Assembly (NCBI RefSeq): GCF_040717535.1
Contig: NZ_JBFEFI010000009.1
Location: 62,001 to 126,000, forward strand
Length of the DNA stretch: 64,000 nucleotides
Source of the DNA: Thalassoglobus sp. JC818
GTDB lineage: Bacteria > Planctomycetota > Planctomycetia > Planctomycetales > Planctomycetaceae
Reading direction: 5' to 3'
Under the pieces are notes generated by a model, which was given only the letters and a program-made list of their open reading frames with translations, did not search any database and was not told the origin of the DNA. Within the stretch, counting starts at the first letter, position 1, and the number at the start of each line of letters is the position of its first letter. Positions 8,105 through 17,127 of this stretch are shown here, piece by piece. The position numbers and the translations under genes are program-made.

Positions 8105-10255
8105 ATGTTTCTCACCTCTCATGTGTCTCTCGATCGGTTCTGCACACTTCTGCTGATGGCAGCCACTTCTCTTTCGTTCGTCTCGACAGACAATTTGCTG
8201 GCAGACGACAAGGTCGAATTCTTCGAAAGCAAGATTCGTCCCGTTCTGATTGAGCACTGCTACCGATGCCACTCGCAAGAATACAGCGAAGCCAAAGGCG
8301 GCCTGACCGTTGATACTCGAGACGGAATTCGACGCGGAGGAGATTCCGGGCCGGCCGTTGTTCCGGGGAAGATTGACGAAAGCCTTTTGGTCGAAGCGAT
8401 CAAGTACGAATCCTTCGAGATGCCTCCCAAGTCGAAGCTTCCTCCTGAAACGATCGCTCATTTCGAGAAGTGGATCAAAATGGGTGCTCCCGATCCGCGC
8501 GACGAGAAAGTCGATCCGATCATCGCGCGCAAAGCGGCTGAAATCGATTGGGAAGAAGCTCGCCAGCACTGGTCATTTCAACCACCACAACAGACCACTA
8601 TTCCCGAAGAAGCCGAAAACCGGATTGACTACTTCGTCGACAAGCGACTGGCAGAAGAAGGCCTCCAACCCAACGGACCAGCCGACGATAAAACACTTCT
8701 CAGACGACTGTATTTCGACCTGATCGGCTTACCGCCGACGATTGAAGAAACCCAAGAGTTCTTTGAGCTCTCCAAAGTTGACCGCCATCAGGCACTCAGG
8801 ACGACGGTCAACAAGCTGCTCAACTCTCCTCGATTTGGAGAGCACTGGGCGACCCTCTGGCTCGATATCTCGAGATACGCTGAAGATCAGGCACACATTG
8901 TTGGCAACAACAAAGCCCTCTTCTTTCCGAATGCATACCGCTATCGAGACTGGGTGATTCAAGCGTTTAATCTCGACTTGCCGTACGATCAGTTCGTCAA
9001 ACTACAACTCGCTGCCGATCTGCTCACTCCAGAAGATGTCAGCGATGACGTCGCCCTCGGATTTATCGGTCTCGGTCCGAAGTACTATCGGCGATCGTCT
9101 CCAGAAGTCATGGCGGACGAATGGGAAGACCGCGTCGATGTCGTCAGCCGCGGATTGCTGGGGCTGACCGTCGCATGTGCCCGGTGCCATGATCACAAGT
9201 TCGATCCGATCCCGACCGAAGATTACTACTCATTGGCCGGTGTGTTCGCCAGCACCGAGATGTGGAACCGACCGATCGATGAAGCTGCTGAAGTCAAGAA
9301 AGATGGCCATGCAGAAGATCCCGAACAAGCCCTCCACATCATCCGGGACAAAGATGTTCACGACCTGAATGTTCTGATTCGAGGAGACATCAACACCAAA
9401 GGCGAAATCGTCCCGCGACGATTCCTCCAAGTTCTCTCGGAAGGAACACCACAACCCTACGCTCAGGGAAGTGGTCGACTCGAACTGGCCGAACAGATCG
9501 CCTCTCCAGACAACCCACTCACAGCCCGCGTGATCGTCAATCGCATCTGGGCTGCCTACTTCGGAGCGCCGCTTGTTTCGACGCCAAGCAACTTCGGCCA
9601 CCTCGGAACTTCCCCTTCCCACCCTCAGCTTCTGGATGACCTGGCTGTTCGGTTCATGGAAAATGGCTGGTCGCTGAAATGGCTCCACAATGAAATTGTC
9701 AGCTCGAACGCGTATCAGCGATCGAGTGATCTCAACGACAACGAAATGGCCGCCGATGAAGCGAACATCAACCTCTGGAGGATGAACAGACGGCGAATGA
9801 CCGTCGAGCAATGGCGCGACGCTGTTCTTTCAGCAACGGGTCAACTCGAAAGTTCTATCGGCGGTCCGTCGATGGAACCCGATTCGCTTGAGGAATTGCG
9901 ACGCACAGTTTACAGCGTTCGCAGCCGCTTCGAACTCAATCCGCTATTGGCAATGTTCGACTTCCCAGACCCGAACGCTCACTCCGCCCGACGAGTCGAA
10001 ACAACAACGCCGCTCCAGAAACTGTTCGTTCTCAACAGCCCGTTCATGGTGGCTCAAGCGGACAAGTTTCAACAGCGTATCCACAACAGTGCAGAGACTG
10101 AAGAAGAGCAAATTGATCTGGCCTATCAGATTCTATTTCATCGAACACCCGAGCCCGACGAACGAGACCTCGCTAAGAAGTTTCTGGCAGCAGCAGACTG
10201 GACTCAATTCGCGCAGGTATTGCTGGCTTCAAACGAGTTTCTAATCATCGACTGA
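8105..10255 (+). CDS. PSCyt1-DUF1549-DUF1553 cytochrome-like protein (compact form)
   Basis: This 716-residue exported protein has a signal peptide (hydrophobic FCTLLLMAATSLSFV), a PSCyt1 cytochrome-c-like domain with heme motif CYRCH, then the DUF1549 domain (LLRRLYFDLIGLPPT, SPRFGEHWATLWLDISRY) ending in a second CxxCH (CARCHDHKFDPIPTEDYY), and DUF1553 (LAEQIASPDNPLTARVIVNRIW, SNFGHLGTSPSHPQLLDDL). This domain chain is hugely expanded in planctomycetes; its biochemical role is unknown, though two CxxCH motifs imply covalent heme outside the cytoplasm. The start at 8105 is chosen over 8045 because it places the signal peptide at the N-terminus. DUF1501 follows 93 bases downstream on the same strand, the usual partner. 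It lacks the roughly 200-residue insert present in the paralog at 45930-48755. Confidence 0.9.
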   Translation: MFLTSHVSLDRFCTLLLMAATSLSFVSTDNLLADDKVEFFESKIRPVLIEHCYRCHSQEYSEAKGGLTVDTRDGIRRGGDSGPAVVPGKIDESLLVEAIKYESFEMPPKSKLPPETIAHFEKWIKMGAPDPRDEKVDPIIARKAAEIDWEEARQHWSFQPPQQTTIPEEAENRIDYFVDKRLAEEGLQPNGPADDKTLLRRLYFDLIGLPPTIEETQEFFELSKVDRHQALRTTVNKLLNSPRFGEHWATLWLDISRYAEDQAHIVGNNKALFFPNAYRYRDWVIQAFNLDLPYDQFVKLQLAADLLTPEDVSDDVALGFIGLGPKYYRRSSPEVMADEWEDRVDVVSRGLLGLTVACARCHDHKFDPIPTEDYYSLAGVFASTEMWNRPIDEAAEVKKDGHAEDPEQALHIIRDKDVHDLNVLIRGDINTKGEIVPRRFLQVLSEGTPQPYAQGSGRLELAEQIASPDNPLTARVIVNRIWAAYFGAPLVSTPSNFGHLGTSPSHPQLLDDLAVRFMENGWSLKWLHNEIVSSNAYQRSSDLNDNEMAADEANINLWRMNRRRMTVEQWRDAVLSATGQLESSIGGPSMEPDSLEELRRTVYSVRSRFELNPLLAMFDFPDPNAHSARRVETTTPLQKLFVLNSPFMVAQADKFQQRIHNSAETEEEQIDLAYQILFHRTPEPDERDLAKKFLAAADWTQFAQVLLASNEFLIID

Positions 10256-10348
10256 CAGTCGCGACGATAAGCGAAGGATCAGGTAAGTAAAACTCGCTCG
10301 ACGCCTCAATCGCATCACTGACTTACATCACTCATCGAGAACACAGCC

Positions 10349-11767
10349 ATGTTCGATTCTTTCACTCAGCCTGTTTCGCGACGCGAGATGCTTAGGAAGT
10401 CCGCGACCGGTTTTGGATCTGTTGGCCTGATTGGAGCGTTGCAGCAATCCGGAAGTCTCGGAACAGCCTCGGCCGGAACAGTTTCGCAGCTTGATGTTCT
10501 GCCGAAAGCCAAGCGTGTCATCTTCCTGTTTATGAACGGAGCACCGTCTCACGTCGACACGTTCGACCCCAAACCCGCGCTGGAAAAACACGCTGGCCAA
10601 CAGCCATCCGGCAAGCTCTACAAGCCATCCAAGGGCAGCGGATTCATGCCGTCCCCGTTCAAATTCGCGGCGCACGGCAAAAATGGCGTCGTCATGAGCG
10701 AACTCTTTCCACACATGGCTCAATGCGCCGACGACCTGTGCGTCATCCGCTCCATGCACACAGATGTCCCCAATCATGAACCGGGACTTCTCATGATGCA
10801 CTGCGGAAATCTCCAGCCAATCCGCCCCTGCCTTGGCTCGTGGATGTCGTACGGACTGGGCAGCGAGAACCAGAATCTGCCGTCGTTCGTGGCACTTTGT
10901 CCCGGACGACCTGTTGTCGGCCCGCAACTCTGGTCGAGTTCGTTTCTCCCGGGAGAACATCAGGGAGTCGCCGTCGACACGAATAACCTCGACGTCGAAA
11001 AACTCATCGCCAACATTCAACACCCTTCTTTAACTCGAAAGGAACAACGAACGCAACTCGACCTGCTCCTCGAATTAAATCGTCGTCATGCACAGCAGCG
11101 ACAAAACGAAGCGGTCTTGAATGAACACATCCAAGCCATGGAACTCGCTTATCAAATGCAAAGCGAGGCATCCCAAGCCTTCGATATTAGCCTAGAGTCC
11201 GAAGAGACTCGCGGCATGTATGGCGAAACTCCATTCGGCCAAAGCTGTTTACTCGCCAGACGACTCTGCGAACGCGGCGTCCGATTCGTGCAGGTTTATT
11301 ACGTTACGAAGAACGGCAAACAACCCTGGGATACACATACAAGAAATAACCAGAAGCACCGCGAACTTTGTGCTGACAGCGACAAAGCCACCGCTGCCCT
11401 GCTCGCCGATTTAAAAGTGCGTGGGTTGCTCGACGATACACTCGTCGTCTGGACGGGCGAATTCGGCCGCACTCCTTATTCGCAAATGGATAAAAAAGAG
11501 GACCTCGAAAAAGCAGGCCGCGACCACCATCACACAGCCTTCACGACGTTGCTCGCTGGTGGCGGAGTGAAAGGCGGATTCACTTACGGCAAGACAGACG
11601 AAGTCGGAATGGATGCGGTCGAGAACCGAGTTCACGTCCACGACCTGCATGCCACAATTCTCCATCTCCTGGGCCTCGACCACGAGAAGCTGACCTACCG
11701 CTACTCGGGCCGAGACTTCCGACTGACCGACGTCCACGGATCAGTCGTCAACGACATCATCGCTTAG
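10349..11767 (+). CDS. DUF1501 protein, Tat-exported
   Basis: The 472-residue protein starts with a twin-arginine signal (SRREMLRKSATG, residues about 10-21) followed by a hydrophobic stretch, so it is expected to be exported folded through Tat. The body has DUF1501 hallmarks: FLFMNGAPSHVDTFDPKP, HEPGLLMMHCGN, GSWMSYGLGS, LPSFVAL, VWTGEFGRTPYSQ and GRDHHHTAFTTLLAGGGVKGG. The fold is related to sulfatases and alkaline phosphatases, with the acidic and histidine residues of those motifs as probable metal ligands, but the reaction is not established. It is the downstream member of a two-gene operon with the PSCyt1/DUF1553 gene, a pairing repeated many times in planctomycete genomes. Confidence 0.92.
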   Translation: MFDSFTQPVSRREMLRKSATGFGSVGLIGALQQSGSLGTASAGTVSQLDVLPKAKRVIFLFMNGAPSHVDTFDPKPALEKHAGQQPSGKLYKPSKGSGFMPSPFKFAAHGKNGVVMSELFPHMAQCADDLCVIRSMHTDVPNHEPGLLMMHCGNLQPIRPCLGSWMSYGLGSENQNLPSFVALCPGRPVVGPQLWSSSFLPGEHQGVAVDTNNLDVEKLIANIQHPSLTRKEQRTQLDLLLELNRRHAQQRQNEAVLNEHIQAMELAYQMQSEASQAFDISLESEETRGMYGETPFGQSCLLARRLCERGVRFVQVYYVTKNGKQPWDTHTRNNQKHRELCADSDKATAALLADLKVRGLLDDTLVVWTGEFGRTPYSQMDKKEDLEKAGRDHHHTAFTTLLAGGGVKGGFTYGKTDEVGMDAVENRVHVHDLHATILHLLGLDHEKLTYRYSGRDFRLTDVHGSVVNDIIA

Positions 11768-11804
11768 AAGCGAACACCCAACTCACTGGCCCCTTACGAC
11801 TCGA

Positions 11805-13088
11805 TCAGCGACTCAGGTCCACACGCACGATCTCTTTGTCATTTCGAGCGAAGACACTCTTCATTGCAAACGCAGGGTGAGACCAGATTGTCATTCGCCG
11901 CTGCACTTTTCGAGTCGGTTCAACCAGCAGTGCCCGTGAGTGCTCGGTGTATCCATCTGCTCCCAGAGAAGCAATGATGAGTTCACCCTGCTCGTTATGA
12001 ATGAAGAATCGATCTTCATGCGGGATCAGAAACGCGTTCCACCAACGCCCTTCGCCGGTGGCCTCGCGTGTCTCCCACAGCCTCTCACCGGTCGCAGCAT
12101 CTAATCCGCGAAGCTGACCATAGCTGTCGACACCGAAAATCAAATCATCTTCAAACCAGGGAGTCGAGATAATCGAGTGCAGCTTATCGGTCTTAATCTC
12201 GCTGTCGCTTTCGCCTCGCCAAATCACTTTAGCATCTGAGCCATCTTCAGCGACTTCAATCATCATCGGTCCATTATAAAACGCTGTCACAAAGACTCTT
12301 TGCCCCTCCTTACGAGCCATTGGAGCTGTCAGTCCAGACCGCACAGCAAACGGAACCTGCCAGACAACTTCTCCCGTTTCAGGACGAAGAGCACTGATCG
12401 CCTGCGGGTGCCATTGAATTAACAGGCGATGGCCATTGAAGTCGTGAATGACTGGCGGGCTGTAACCAATCGCCGGATCGTCGAGTGCTCTCCAGATCAC
12501 TTCACCAGAGTGTTTATCGAAGCTGATCACGAGACCGTCCTTCGCACCGACCAGAGTGATCAATTGATCTCCATCGACAAGAGGACTGGCTGCCATTCCC
12601 CACGTTGGCAACACAACTCCAAAGTCCTTCTGAAAATCCCGACTCCAGATCACCTCTCCAGTGCTGACATTCAAACAATACAAATTCCCGACAGCCCCAA
12701 TTGTGTAAACTCGATCATCATCCACTACGGGAGTCGCGCGTGGCCCGGCCGGGTAGCTGATGTCGTACAGACACGGATATTCGTGCTTCCAGAGAATCTC
12801 TCCGGTCTCTGCATCGAGTGCCAGAACGCGTTCCGTCCCGTTCGTCCCAGCCCCATGGATTCGATCGGTGATGAAAACACGTCCATCCGCGACCGCCGGA
12901 CCCGAATACCCTTCCGCAATGGGCGTCGACCAGACACGGGGAAGTAATCCCGTCGGAAGCGACTCGACAATCCCCGGCTCTCGCCACACAGCATCACGCT
13001 GCGGACCACCCCACTGCGGCCAATCATCACCGGTCGCTGTGGTCACAAAAATCGATAACGAAACAAGAAACACAAACAATCCGAACAT
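11805..13088 (-). CDS. Exported PQQ-type beta-propeller protein
   Basis: The protein (427 residues from ATG 13088) begins with a signal peptide (MFGLFVFLVSLSIFVTTATG) and continues DDWPQWGGPQRD, the typical start of planctomycete PQQ-like WD beta-propeller proteins. Blade motifs recur as LDAETGEILWKHEY, LNVSTGEVIWSRDF, FDKHSGEVIWRALD, LRPETGEVVWQVPF and LDAATGERLWETRE. It is periplasmic or surface-associated. Such proteins may be scaffolds (BamB-like) or quinoprotein-related, and no catalytic residues for a quinoprotein dehydrogenase could be identified. The frame extends to 13250, but the added 54 residues are Cys/Arg rich and precede the signal peptide, so they are unlikely to be translated. 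It converges with the DUF1501 gene. Confidence 0.82.
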   Translation of the reverse strand: MFGLFVFLVSLSIFVTTATGDDWPQWGGPQRDAVWREPGIVESLPTGLLPRVWSTPIAEGYSGPAVADGRVFITDRIHGAGTNGTERVLALDAETGEILWKHEYPCLYDISYPAGPRATPVVDDDRVYTIGAVGNLYCLNVSTGEVIWSRDFQKDFGVVLPTWGMAASPLVDGDQLITLVGAKDGLVISFDKHSGEVIWRALDDPAIGYSPPVIHDFNGHRLLIQWHPQAISALRPETGEVVWQVPFAVRSGLTAPMARKEGQRVFVTAFYNGPMMIEVAEDGSDAKVIWRGESDSEIKTDKLHSIISTPWFEDDLIFGVDSYGQLRGLDAATGERLWETREATGEGRWWNAFLIPHEDRFFIHNEQGELIIASLGADGYTEHSRALLVEPTRKVQRRMTIWSHPAFAMKSVFARNDKEIVRVDLSR

Positions 13089-13521
13089 TGCGATTCCGTT
13101 TGCTGAGATCCGAAAGACGTGGAGAATCAAACGCTGAGTATGCCAGAAATCCCGCGACGAATTCCACTCTCGGCACCGAATCAGATCCGTAGGCAGGCAC
13201 ATCTCCCGAGCTACGTGGCTGCACTTTGAACACGAGTTCATGGAGACCATGCTTAGCGAATGGCGATCTATTGGACACTAGCGACTGCGAAGGTTGGACA
13301 TGAAGCTCGCTGTGAATGACCGTTCTGTCGTCGACAACTCGTTCTTCACCAGCCCACTAAATGATTGTCGCCTTCTCAGGACACTCTTGTGGAATGAAGT
13401 CCAACATCCTCGTGCCATCCTGAATGAGTCTCCCACATCTCGGGTTCTCTTCGAAGCCCGAGAAATGCTCGACACGCACGATCTTCTCAGACTCAGAAAT
13501 CCGAACAAATCGACCGACTCA
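13089..13521. other. Non-coding gap, nothing recognised
   Basis: Frames here are arginine- and serine-rich and short, with no family resemblance. I see no RNA gene, terminator or repeat. It marks the left boundary of the patch of small accessory genes. Confidence 0.4.
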
Positions 13522-14169
13522 TTAGGGCGCAGCTTGGGGCGGATTAAGTGTGACGTAGTTTTTCAGGAACGCAACAGCTTTCGAATGTTCCTTGCGGAGA
13601 GCCAGATCGAGTGCAGTTTCACCATCCCTGTTTCTTGCGTCAATATCGCACCCGTGATCCAGAAGCCACCTCAGACATTCTACATTCTCAAAATAGAATG
13701 AAGCTACATGCAGAAGTGTGTTACCGTTGTAATATTTTAACGACACGGACGCACCATACGAATACAGAAGATCCGCGCACATAACCGCGTCAGTATCCCC
13801 ATGCCTCCAGTTGTCCACGAGGCACGAAAGCGGTGTCTCGTCATAGTAGTTGCGAGCCGACGCATCTGCGCCAGCTTCCAGCAAAGTTTTGACCGCCTCC
13901 AAATCAACATAAGTTGCAGCGCAGTGCAACGGTGTACGATCCTCAAATGGACCCGCATCGTCACATGACGCCCGCACGCCACGAATGCGATCCAACACGA
14001 ACGGAGTGTGCAGACCACTCCCATTGTGGATCGCCATACATATTTCACACGCTTGCCTTTCGGGTGTATTCGGTTTTGAGACAAGGAATAGAACCATGGC
14101 CACAAAAATCGAACTCACGAAAAAAAGTGCGGCGATAATTACAACAACCAAATGAAAGAACTTGACCAT
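13522..14169 (-). CDS. Membrane-anchored ankyrin-repeat protein
   Basis: The 215-residue protein has one strong N-terminal membrane segment (LVVVIIAALFFVSSIFVAMVLFLV) followed by about four ankyrin repeats: DRTPLHCAATYVDLEAVKTL, YDETPLSCLVDNWRHGDTDA, GNTLLHVASFYFENVECLRW and DGETALDLALRKEHSKAVAF. Ankyrin repeats bind proteins, and the single anchor suggests presentation at a membrane face. The ATG at 14169 is one codon after an in-frame GTG at 14172. It is followed on the same strand, upstream, by a small membrane protein gene. Function unknown. Confidence 0.82.
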   Translation of the reverse strand: MVKFFHLVVVIIAALFFVSSIFVAMVLFLVSKPNTPERQACEICMAIHNGSGLHTPFVLDRIRGVRASCDDAGPFEDRTPLHCAATYVDLEAVKTLLEAGADASARNYYDETPLSCLVDNWRHGDTDAVMCADLLYSYGASVSLKYYNGNTLLHVASFYFENVECLRWLLDHGCDIDARNRDGETALDLALRKEHSKAVAFLKNYVTLNPPQAAP

Positions 14170-14212
14170 CACTACTCTCTTATTGAGCCAGTTCCGTAGG
14201 CTGAGACATGCC

Positions 14213-14518
14213 TCAGCGTATATGACTGTACAAGAATACTAAGACAGCCAACATTCCGTACAAGCCACCCAGCAAAACTGCAAACCCACAAGTTGCTTTC
14301 AGGTATGCAGGTCCAGCCCGAATCACTCGGAATGCGAAAACGAGATTGATCGGGATCGCAATAATTGTTGCAAAAGAAACTGGCATAGACGGCAGCAATG
14401 AAGATTCAACACTCCAGAGATCAACCTGAATAAATACTGAAGTCAACAAAACAACGATCGTGTACCACCACATCGTGTTGCGTTCTTCAATGGCAACTTG
14501 TGTCTTGTCGTTATTCAT
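14213..14518 (-). CDS. Small integral membrane protein
   Basis: From ATG 14518 the product has 101 residues and three predicted membrane helices (WWYTIVVLLTSVFIQV, FATIIAIPINLVFAFRVI, CGFAVLLGGLYGMLAVLVFL) after a short charged N-terminus. No family recognised. The frame remains open to 14581, but the extra N-terminus is not membrane-like and appears non-coding. It lies 43 bases upstream of the ankyrin gene on the same strand, so the two are probably co-transcribed. Confidence 0.6.
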   Translation of the reverse strand: MNNDKTQVAIEERNTMWWYTIVVLLTSVFIQVDLWSVESSLLPSMPVSFATIIAIPINLVFAFRVIRAGPAYLKATCGFAVLLGGLYGMLAVLVFLYSHIR

Positions 14519-15121
14519 GAGTAAGGTGGCACTGCGAAGAACTGGCTTTCTGAACAAGCATCGAGAGGTGGGAATCGACATAACCGCGAAAGTTTTCTCT
14601 CAATCGCTGTGCGATAGAAATTCTCGATCGCAGATGTCAGCATACCTGTGATTTCACTCATAGCAATCACCTTTACAATTTCGGCAGCCACTGTCGTTCC
14701 TGAACATGAGTGGCGCAGAGACCTCCTCTGCCTGGCCCTTCTTACTCTCGCTGCCGCGATCCATTTGTCTCGTCGAAGGAGAGATGCTACGGCCAAGCGA
14801 GATCCAACCGACGGTGGGCGAGAAACAAATAACGAACAAAGAACGAATTGATCGATCACTCGAGACCGGCAGAGCAGGGCATCGGCCCATTGAACACGCG
14901 TAGGGGAGTGACTTCAAAGAATCAATCTCCAACGCGAATGCGACCAGAGAAACATGCCCACGCAAGCGAGGGGATGCCACCCGGCCACCGGGACTGAAAA
15001 CGGATGAGGATCTTGTTGTCGGCTTGAGACAGAAACCGAACGGTGAAGCATCTTGTTGCTACGCAACCTTGCCGATCTCGGTCGAGCCACCCTGCGAACG
15101 AAACTTGCCCTGCCCAAAACC
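14519..15121. other. Long gap of uncertain content
   Basis: Open frames on both strands overlap here (for example minus 14654-14980 and plus 14648-14851), but none has the composition, start context or family resemblance of a real gene. The sequence around 14940-15060 has an atypical feel and contains ATCTTGTTG twice (near 15012 and 15049). It may be decayed coding DNA or a dispersed planctomycete intergenic repeat present once in this window; neither can be shown. Confidence 0.35.
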
Positions 15122-15592
15122 CTAGTTGCCTGATGGACTTTGAGTCATTCCACGGATCTGTCGGTCTCTCGCATCCAGCAGACGTTTTACCGACGCATCT
15201 GGGAGCGAAGCGATGTAAATCTTAATGTCGAACGCATTGAGAGCCTTTGCTGCCCATGATTTCCCCTGAAGGAAAGTAGCGGACTTTTCATCGGCGAAAA
15301 CCAGATACTTTTCCACCTCTTTGTCGGACATATAATCAAGAAATACCAACTTGAAAATGTCGGTCATGATTTTGCGTCGCTGCCCTGAGCGCAACGTTCC
15401 AATTCTCGAAAAGGCTTCCGCTGCTACGCATCGTTTCTCGTCCTCGTAGTGGCCGTCCAATTGGATGTGGCAACCATCCAGCGAAATCGACATTGGCCTT
15501 AGAGAAACACCGAGGAACTTACCGAGTCGGGCAACGAGTTCAACTTCAACTTCCCGCTGTGACTTTGAGTCGCTGTCGTGAGTCTGTTTCAT
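15122..15592 (-). CDS. Putative PDDEXK-like nuclease, second gene of a two-gene module
   Basis: This 156-residue product (ATG 15592) has a core reading CHIQLDGHYEDEKRCVAAEAF, then RIGTLRSGQRRKIMTDIFKL, then KYLVFADEKSA, QGKSWAAKALNAF and LDARDRQIRGM. The order acidic D-G, E in AAEAF, then Q-R-R-K within a helix resembles a widespread uncharacterised family that I associate with the PD-(D/E)xK nuclease fold; that link is inference from the pattern. The C-terminal half, with a helix-strand-helix layout, follows the same family. It lies 16 bases after the stop of the upstream HTH-like gene and clearly shares its transcript. It could be a DNase of a defence or toxin-like module, or a structural relative without catalysis. 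Confidence 0.6.
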   Translation of the reverse strand: MKQTHDSDSKSQREVEVELVARLGKFLGVSLRPMSISLDGCHIQLDGHYEDEKRCVAAEAFSRIGTLRSGQRRKIMTDIFKLVFLDYMSDKEVEKYLVFADEKSATFLQGKSWAAKALNAFDIKIYIASLPDASVKRLLDARDRQIRGMTQSPSGN

Positions 15593-15608
15593 GGTTCTAG
15601 TTCTCCAT

Positions 15609-16001
15609 TTAGTTTTGCAGCGGTAAGGTGTCAGTGACTTGAGCATCAAGGATGCCGGCAACTTCTTGTCGAACGCTGAGGACGAGTGGCTGTCCACCAT
15701 GCCTCTCGAATACTTCTACACCTCGGTTTTCGCAGGCACGTCCGAGTGAGCCGGTCATGCCATGAAGCACTCGGATTTTCTCTCCCGATGCTTCCGCTAA
15801 CTGGTGGAGATTGAATCGGTCTGTCGAAAAGTGCCGGTGGGCAAGGCGCACCAACCGTGCCGAATCGAGAGCCAACACTTGACGAAGCGAATTCATTGCC
15901 GATTCATCACCGCCAAGCGCAGTCTCCCATTGTCGCAACAAATCGATTCCACGCCGGATGTCGTTGATATCTCCCGCATCTACAAAAACACCAGTCAGCA
16001 T
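15609..16001 (-). CDS. Putative winged-helix/HTH-like protein, first gene of a two-gene module
   Basis: The 130-residue product (ATG 16001, preceded by GGGAGATGGTGGA) starts MLTGVFVDAGDINDIRRGID and is helical. The C-terminal half (FNLHQLAEASGEKIRVLHGM followed by TGSLGRACENRG, FERHGGQPLVLSVRQEVAGIL) has the spacing of a helix-turn-helix or winged-helix domain with a terminal strand and helix. I do not recognise a named family. The in-frame extension to 16082 begins inside the palindromic promoter and is rejected. The gene is transcribed with the nuclease-like gene 16 bases downstream, and the palindromes in its promoter suggest that it or a relative represses the operon. Confidence 0.6.
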   Translation of the reverse strand: MLTGVFVDAGDINDIRRGIDLLRQWETALGGDESAMNSLRQVLALDSARLVRLAHRHFSTDRFNLHQLAEASGEKIRVLHGMTGSLGRACENRGVEVFERHGGQPLVLSVRQEVAGILDAQVTDTLPLQN

Positions 16002-16060
16002 TCCACCATCTCCCTCATCAAGAAAGCATTTAGTTGGACCAGGGTAATCACAATTTGGCG

Positions 16061-16091
16061 AGTCTACCAACGGGTTAACCATTGGTCAACC
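16061..16091 (-). promoter_or_regulatory. Promoter with palindromic operator-like sites
   Basis: On the minus strand TTGACC (16084-16089) and TAGACT (16061-16066) are separated by exactly 17 bases, a good sigma-70-type pair located 60-85 bases upstream of the start codon at 16001. The palindrome GGTTAACC (16073-16080) fills the spacer, and a near copy, GGTCAACC (16084-16091), covers the -35 box three bases away. ACCAA/TTGGT arms flank them. A bound repressor would block the polymerase directly. Confidence 0.5.
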
Positions 16092-16803
16092 CAATAGTCT
16101 TTTTTGATTCCGGATCACTAGGCGAATCGCACACCGAGGTTGTGGCCATTGTGGGAAATCCAAGTTTGGCCACGCTCGCAAGGGCACCACAAAATCCACC
16201 AGTTCCGTCGACATTTGCTGGGACAGGCCCCAGCAAACGACATCACCTCTCTGGACACGCAATGACTGTCGATCCAAATCCGAACCAACGTTCTTCTTCA
16301 CAATCATCGCACACAAGTGTCAATCAATTTTGACAACGGGAAAGGGTCGTCGTTATCCACGTCAAGCGATCGATCGAGTTCGCAGCAATCACCCATTTCA
16401 GAATATCGCGATCATCTTGTTGCCCGGACATTGGCACGCAGTCCTTAGAACTGCCAGACGGGAACTCCGAATTCTCAATTCGAATTCGACTGATCAAGTC
16501 GTACTTCACAAGAGATTCCTTGGTACCCGGTGGAGCGGTGGGAAGGAGGAGGAGCCTCATTCGTTAATGGAAGCACCAGAGAATTTTGCCCACTCCGACG
16601 AAGGCAGAGCACAACCCTGGTTCGATTCAGGTCGTGAAAATTCTTTGATCGGGAGCTGTCTTGTTTTCGTTCTTGATGACAGCGAATGATTTGTGAGTTT
16701 TGGTCTTTGAGATCTGAGGAACTGATTTCGTGATGATGCCGGGTTCTGGAGGTTGTCGGAATGTGATACGATTTTTGTGACCTTTACCTTCTGGGAGATT
16801 GAC
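16092..16803. other. Gap without supported gene
   Basis: Several short frames (for example plus 16330-16689) are open, but their composition and lack of start signals argue against coding. A GGTTCGATTC string near 16618 recalls a tRNA T-loop; however, the flanking bases do not form a T-stem or acceptor, and no anticodon arm was found. The purine-rich AGGAGGAGG near 16545 has no ATG at a useful distance. Confidence 0.4.
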
Positions 16804-17127
16804 ATGCGATCCTGCCAGAGTTGTGCAGCTCCGATCCCGACGTCGGCCCAGACGTGTCCATCTTGTGGGGCTGTGCAAGCGGATCTGATTGGGTTGAATT
16901 CCGTTTCCGGACCGCCTCTTACGCAAGATGTGGCTCACGAGAACGAGAAGCGAGATCAGCAGGTGGCGAGGTTTGGTCTGATGGTCCTTCTGGGAGGGGC
17001 GGGCTGTTGTGCGTTTGTTTCGGGAATCTCATTCAGCAGCGTGCTTCTAGGCGGGTCTGTCTTCTTCGTAGCATTGATCGTGATTTTTATCGCTCTGCAA
17101 ATCATCGGAATTGATGTCGGCGCATAA
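16804..17127 (+). CDS. Zinc-ribbon membrane protein
   Basis: The 107-residue product has an N-terminal zinc ribbon with CQSC and CPSC pairs (residues about 4-7 and 18-21), a charged linker, and two membrane helices (FGLMVLLGGAGCCAFVSGI and a second from LGGSVFFVALIVIFIALQII). ATG 16804 follows GGGAG by 8 bases; the upstream ATG at 16753 has no such site and adds residues ahead of the zinc ribbon. This layout is common in small bacterial proteins of unknown role and suggests a membrane-tethered sensor or adaptor. Confidence 0.75.
   Translation: MRSCQSCAAPIPTSAQTCPSCGAVQADLIGLNSVSGPPLTQDVAHENEKRDQQVARFGLMVLLGGAGCCAFVSGISFSSVLLGGSVFFVALIVIFIALQIIGIDVGA

Noticed and set aside
14515-15022. Several overlapping frames on both strands, including a hydrophobic plus-strand one
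   Set aside because: They overlap one another, change frame without conserved motifs and lack start signals; kept only as an uncertain gap.
16600-16650. tRNA-like GGTTCGATTC string
   Set aside because: The T-stem does not pair beyond four bases with an 8-base loop, and no D-arm, anticodon arm or acceptor stem is present.
16330-16689. 119-codon plus-strand frame
   Set aside because: Random-looking composition, no ribosome site, and no family resemblance; HTH-module promoter and gap sequence explain the region.
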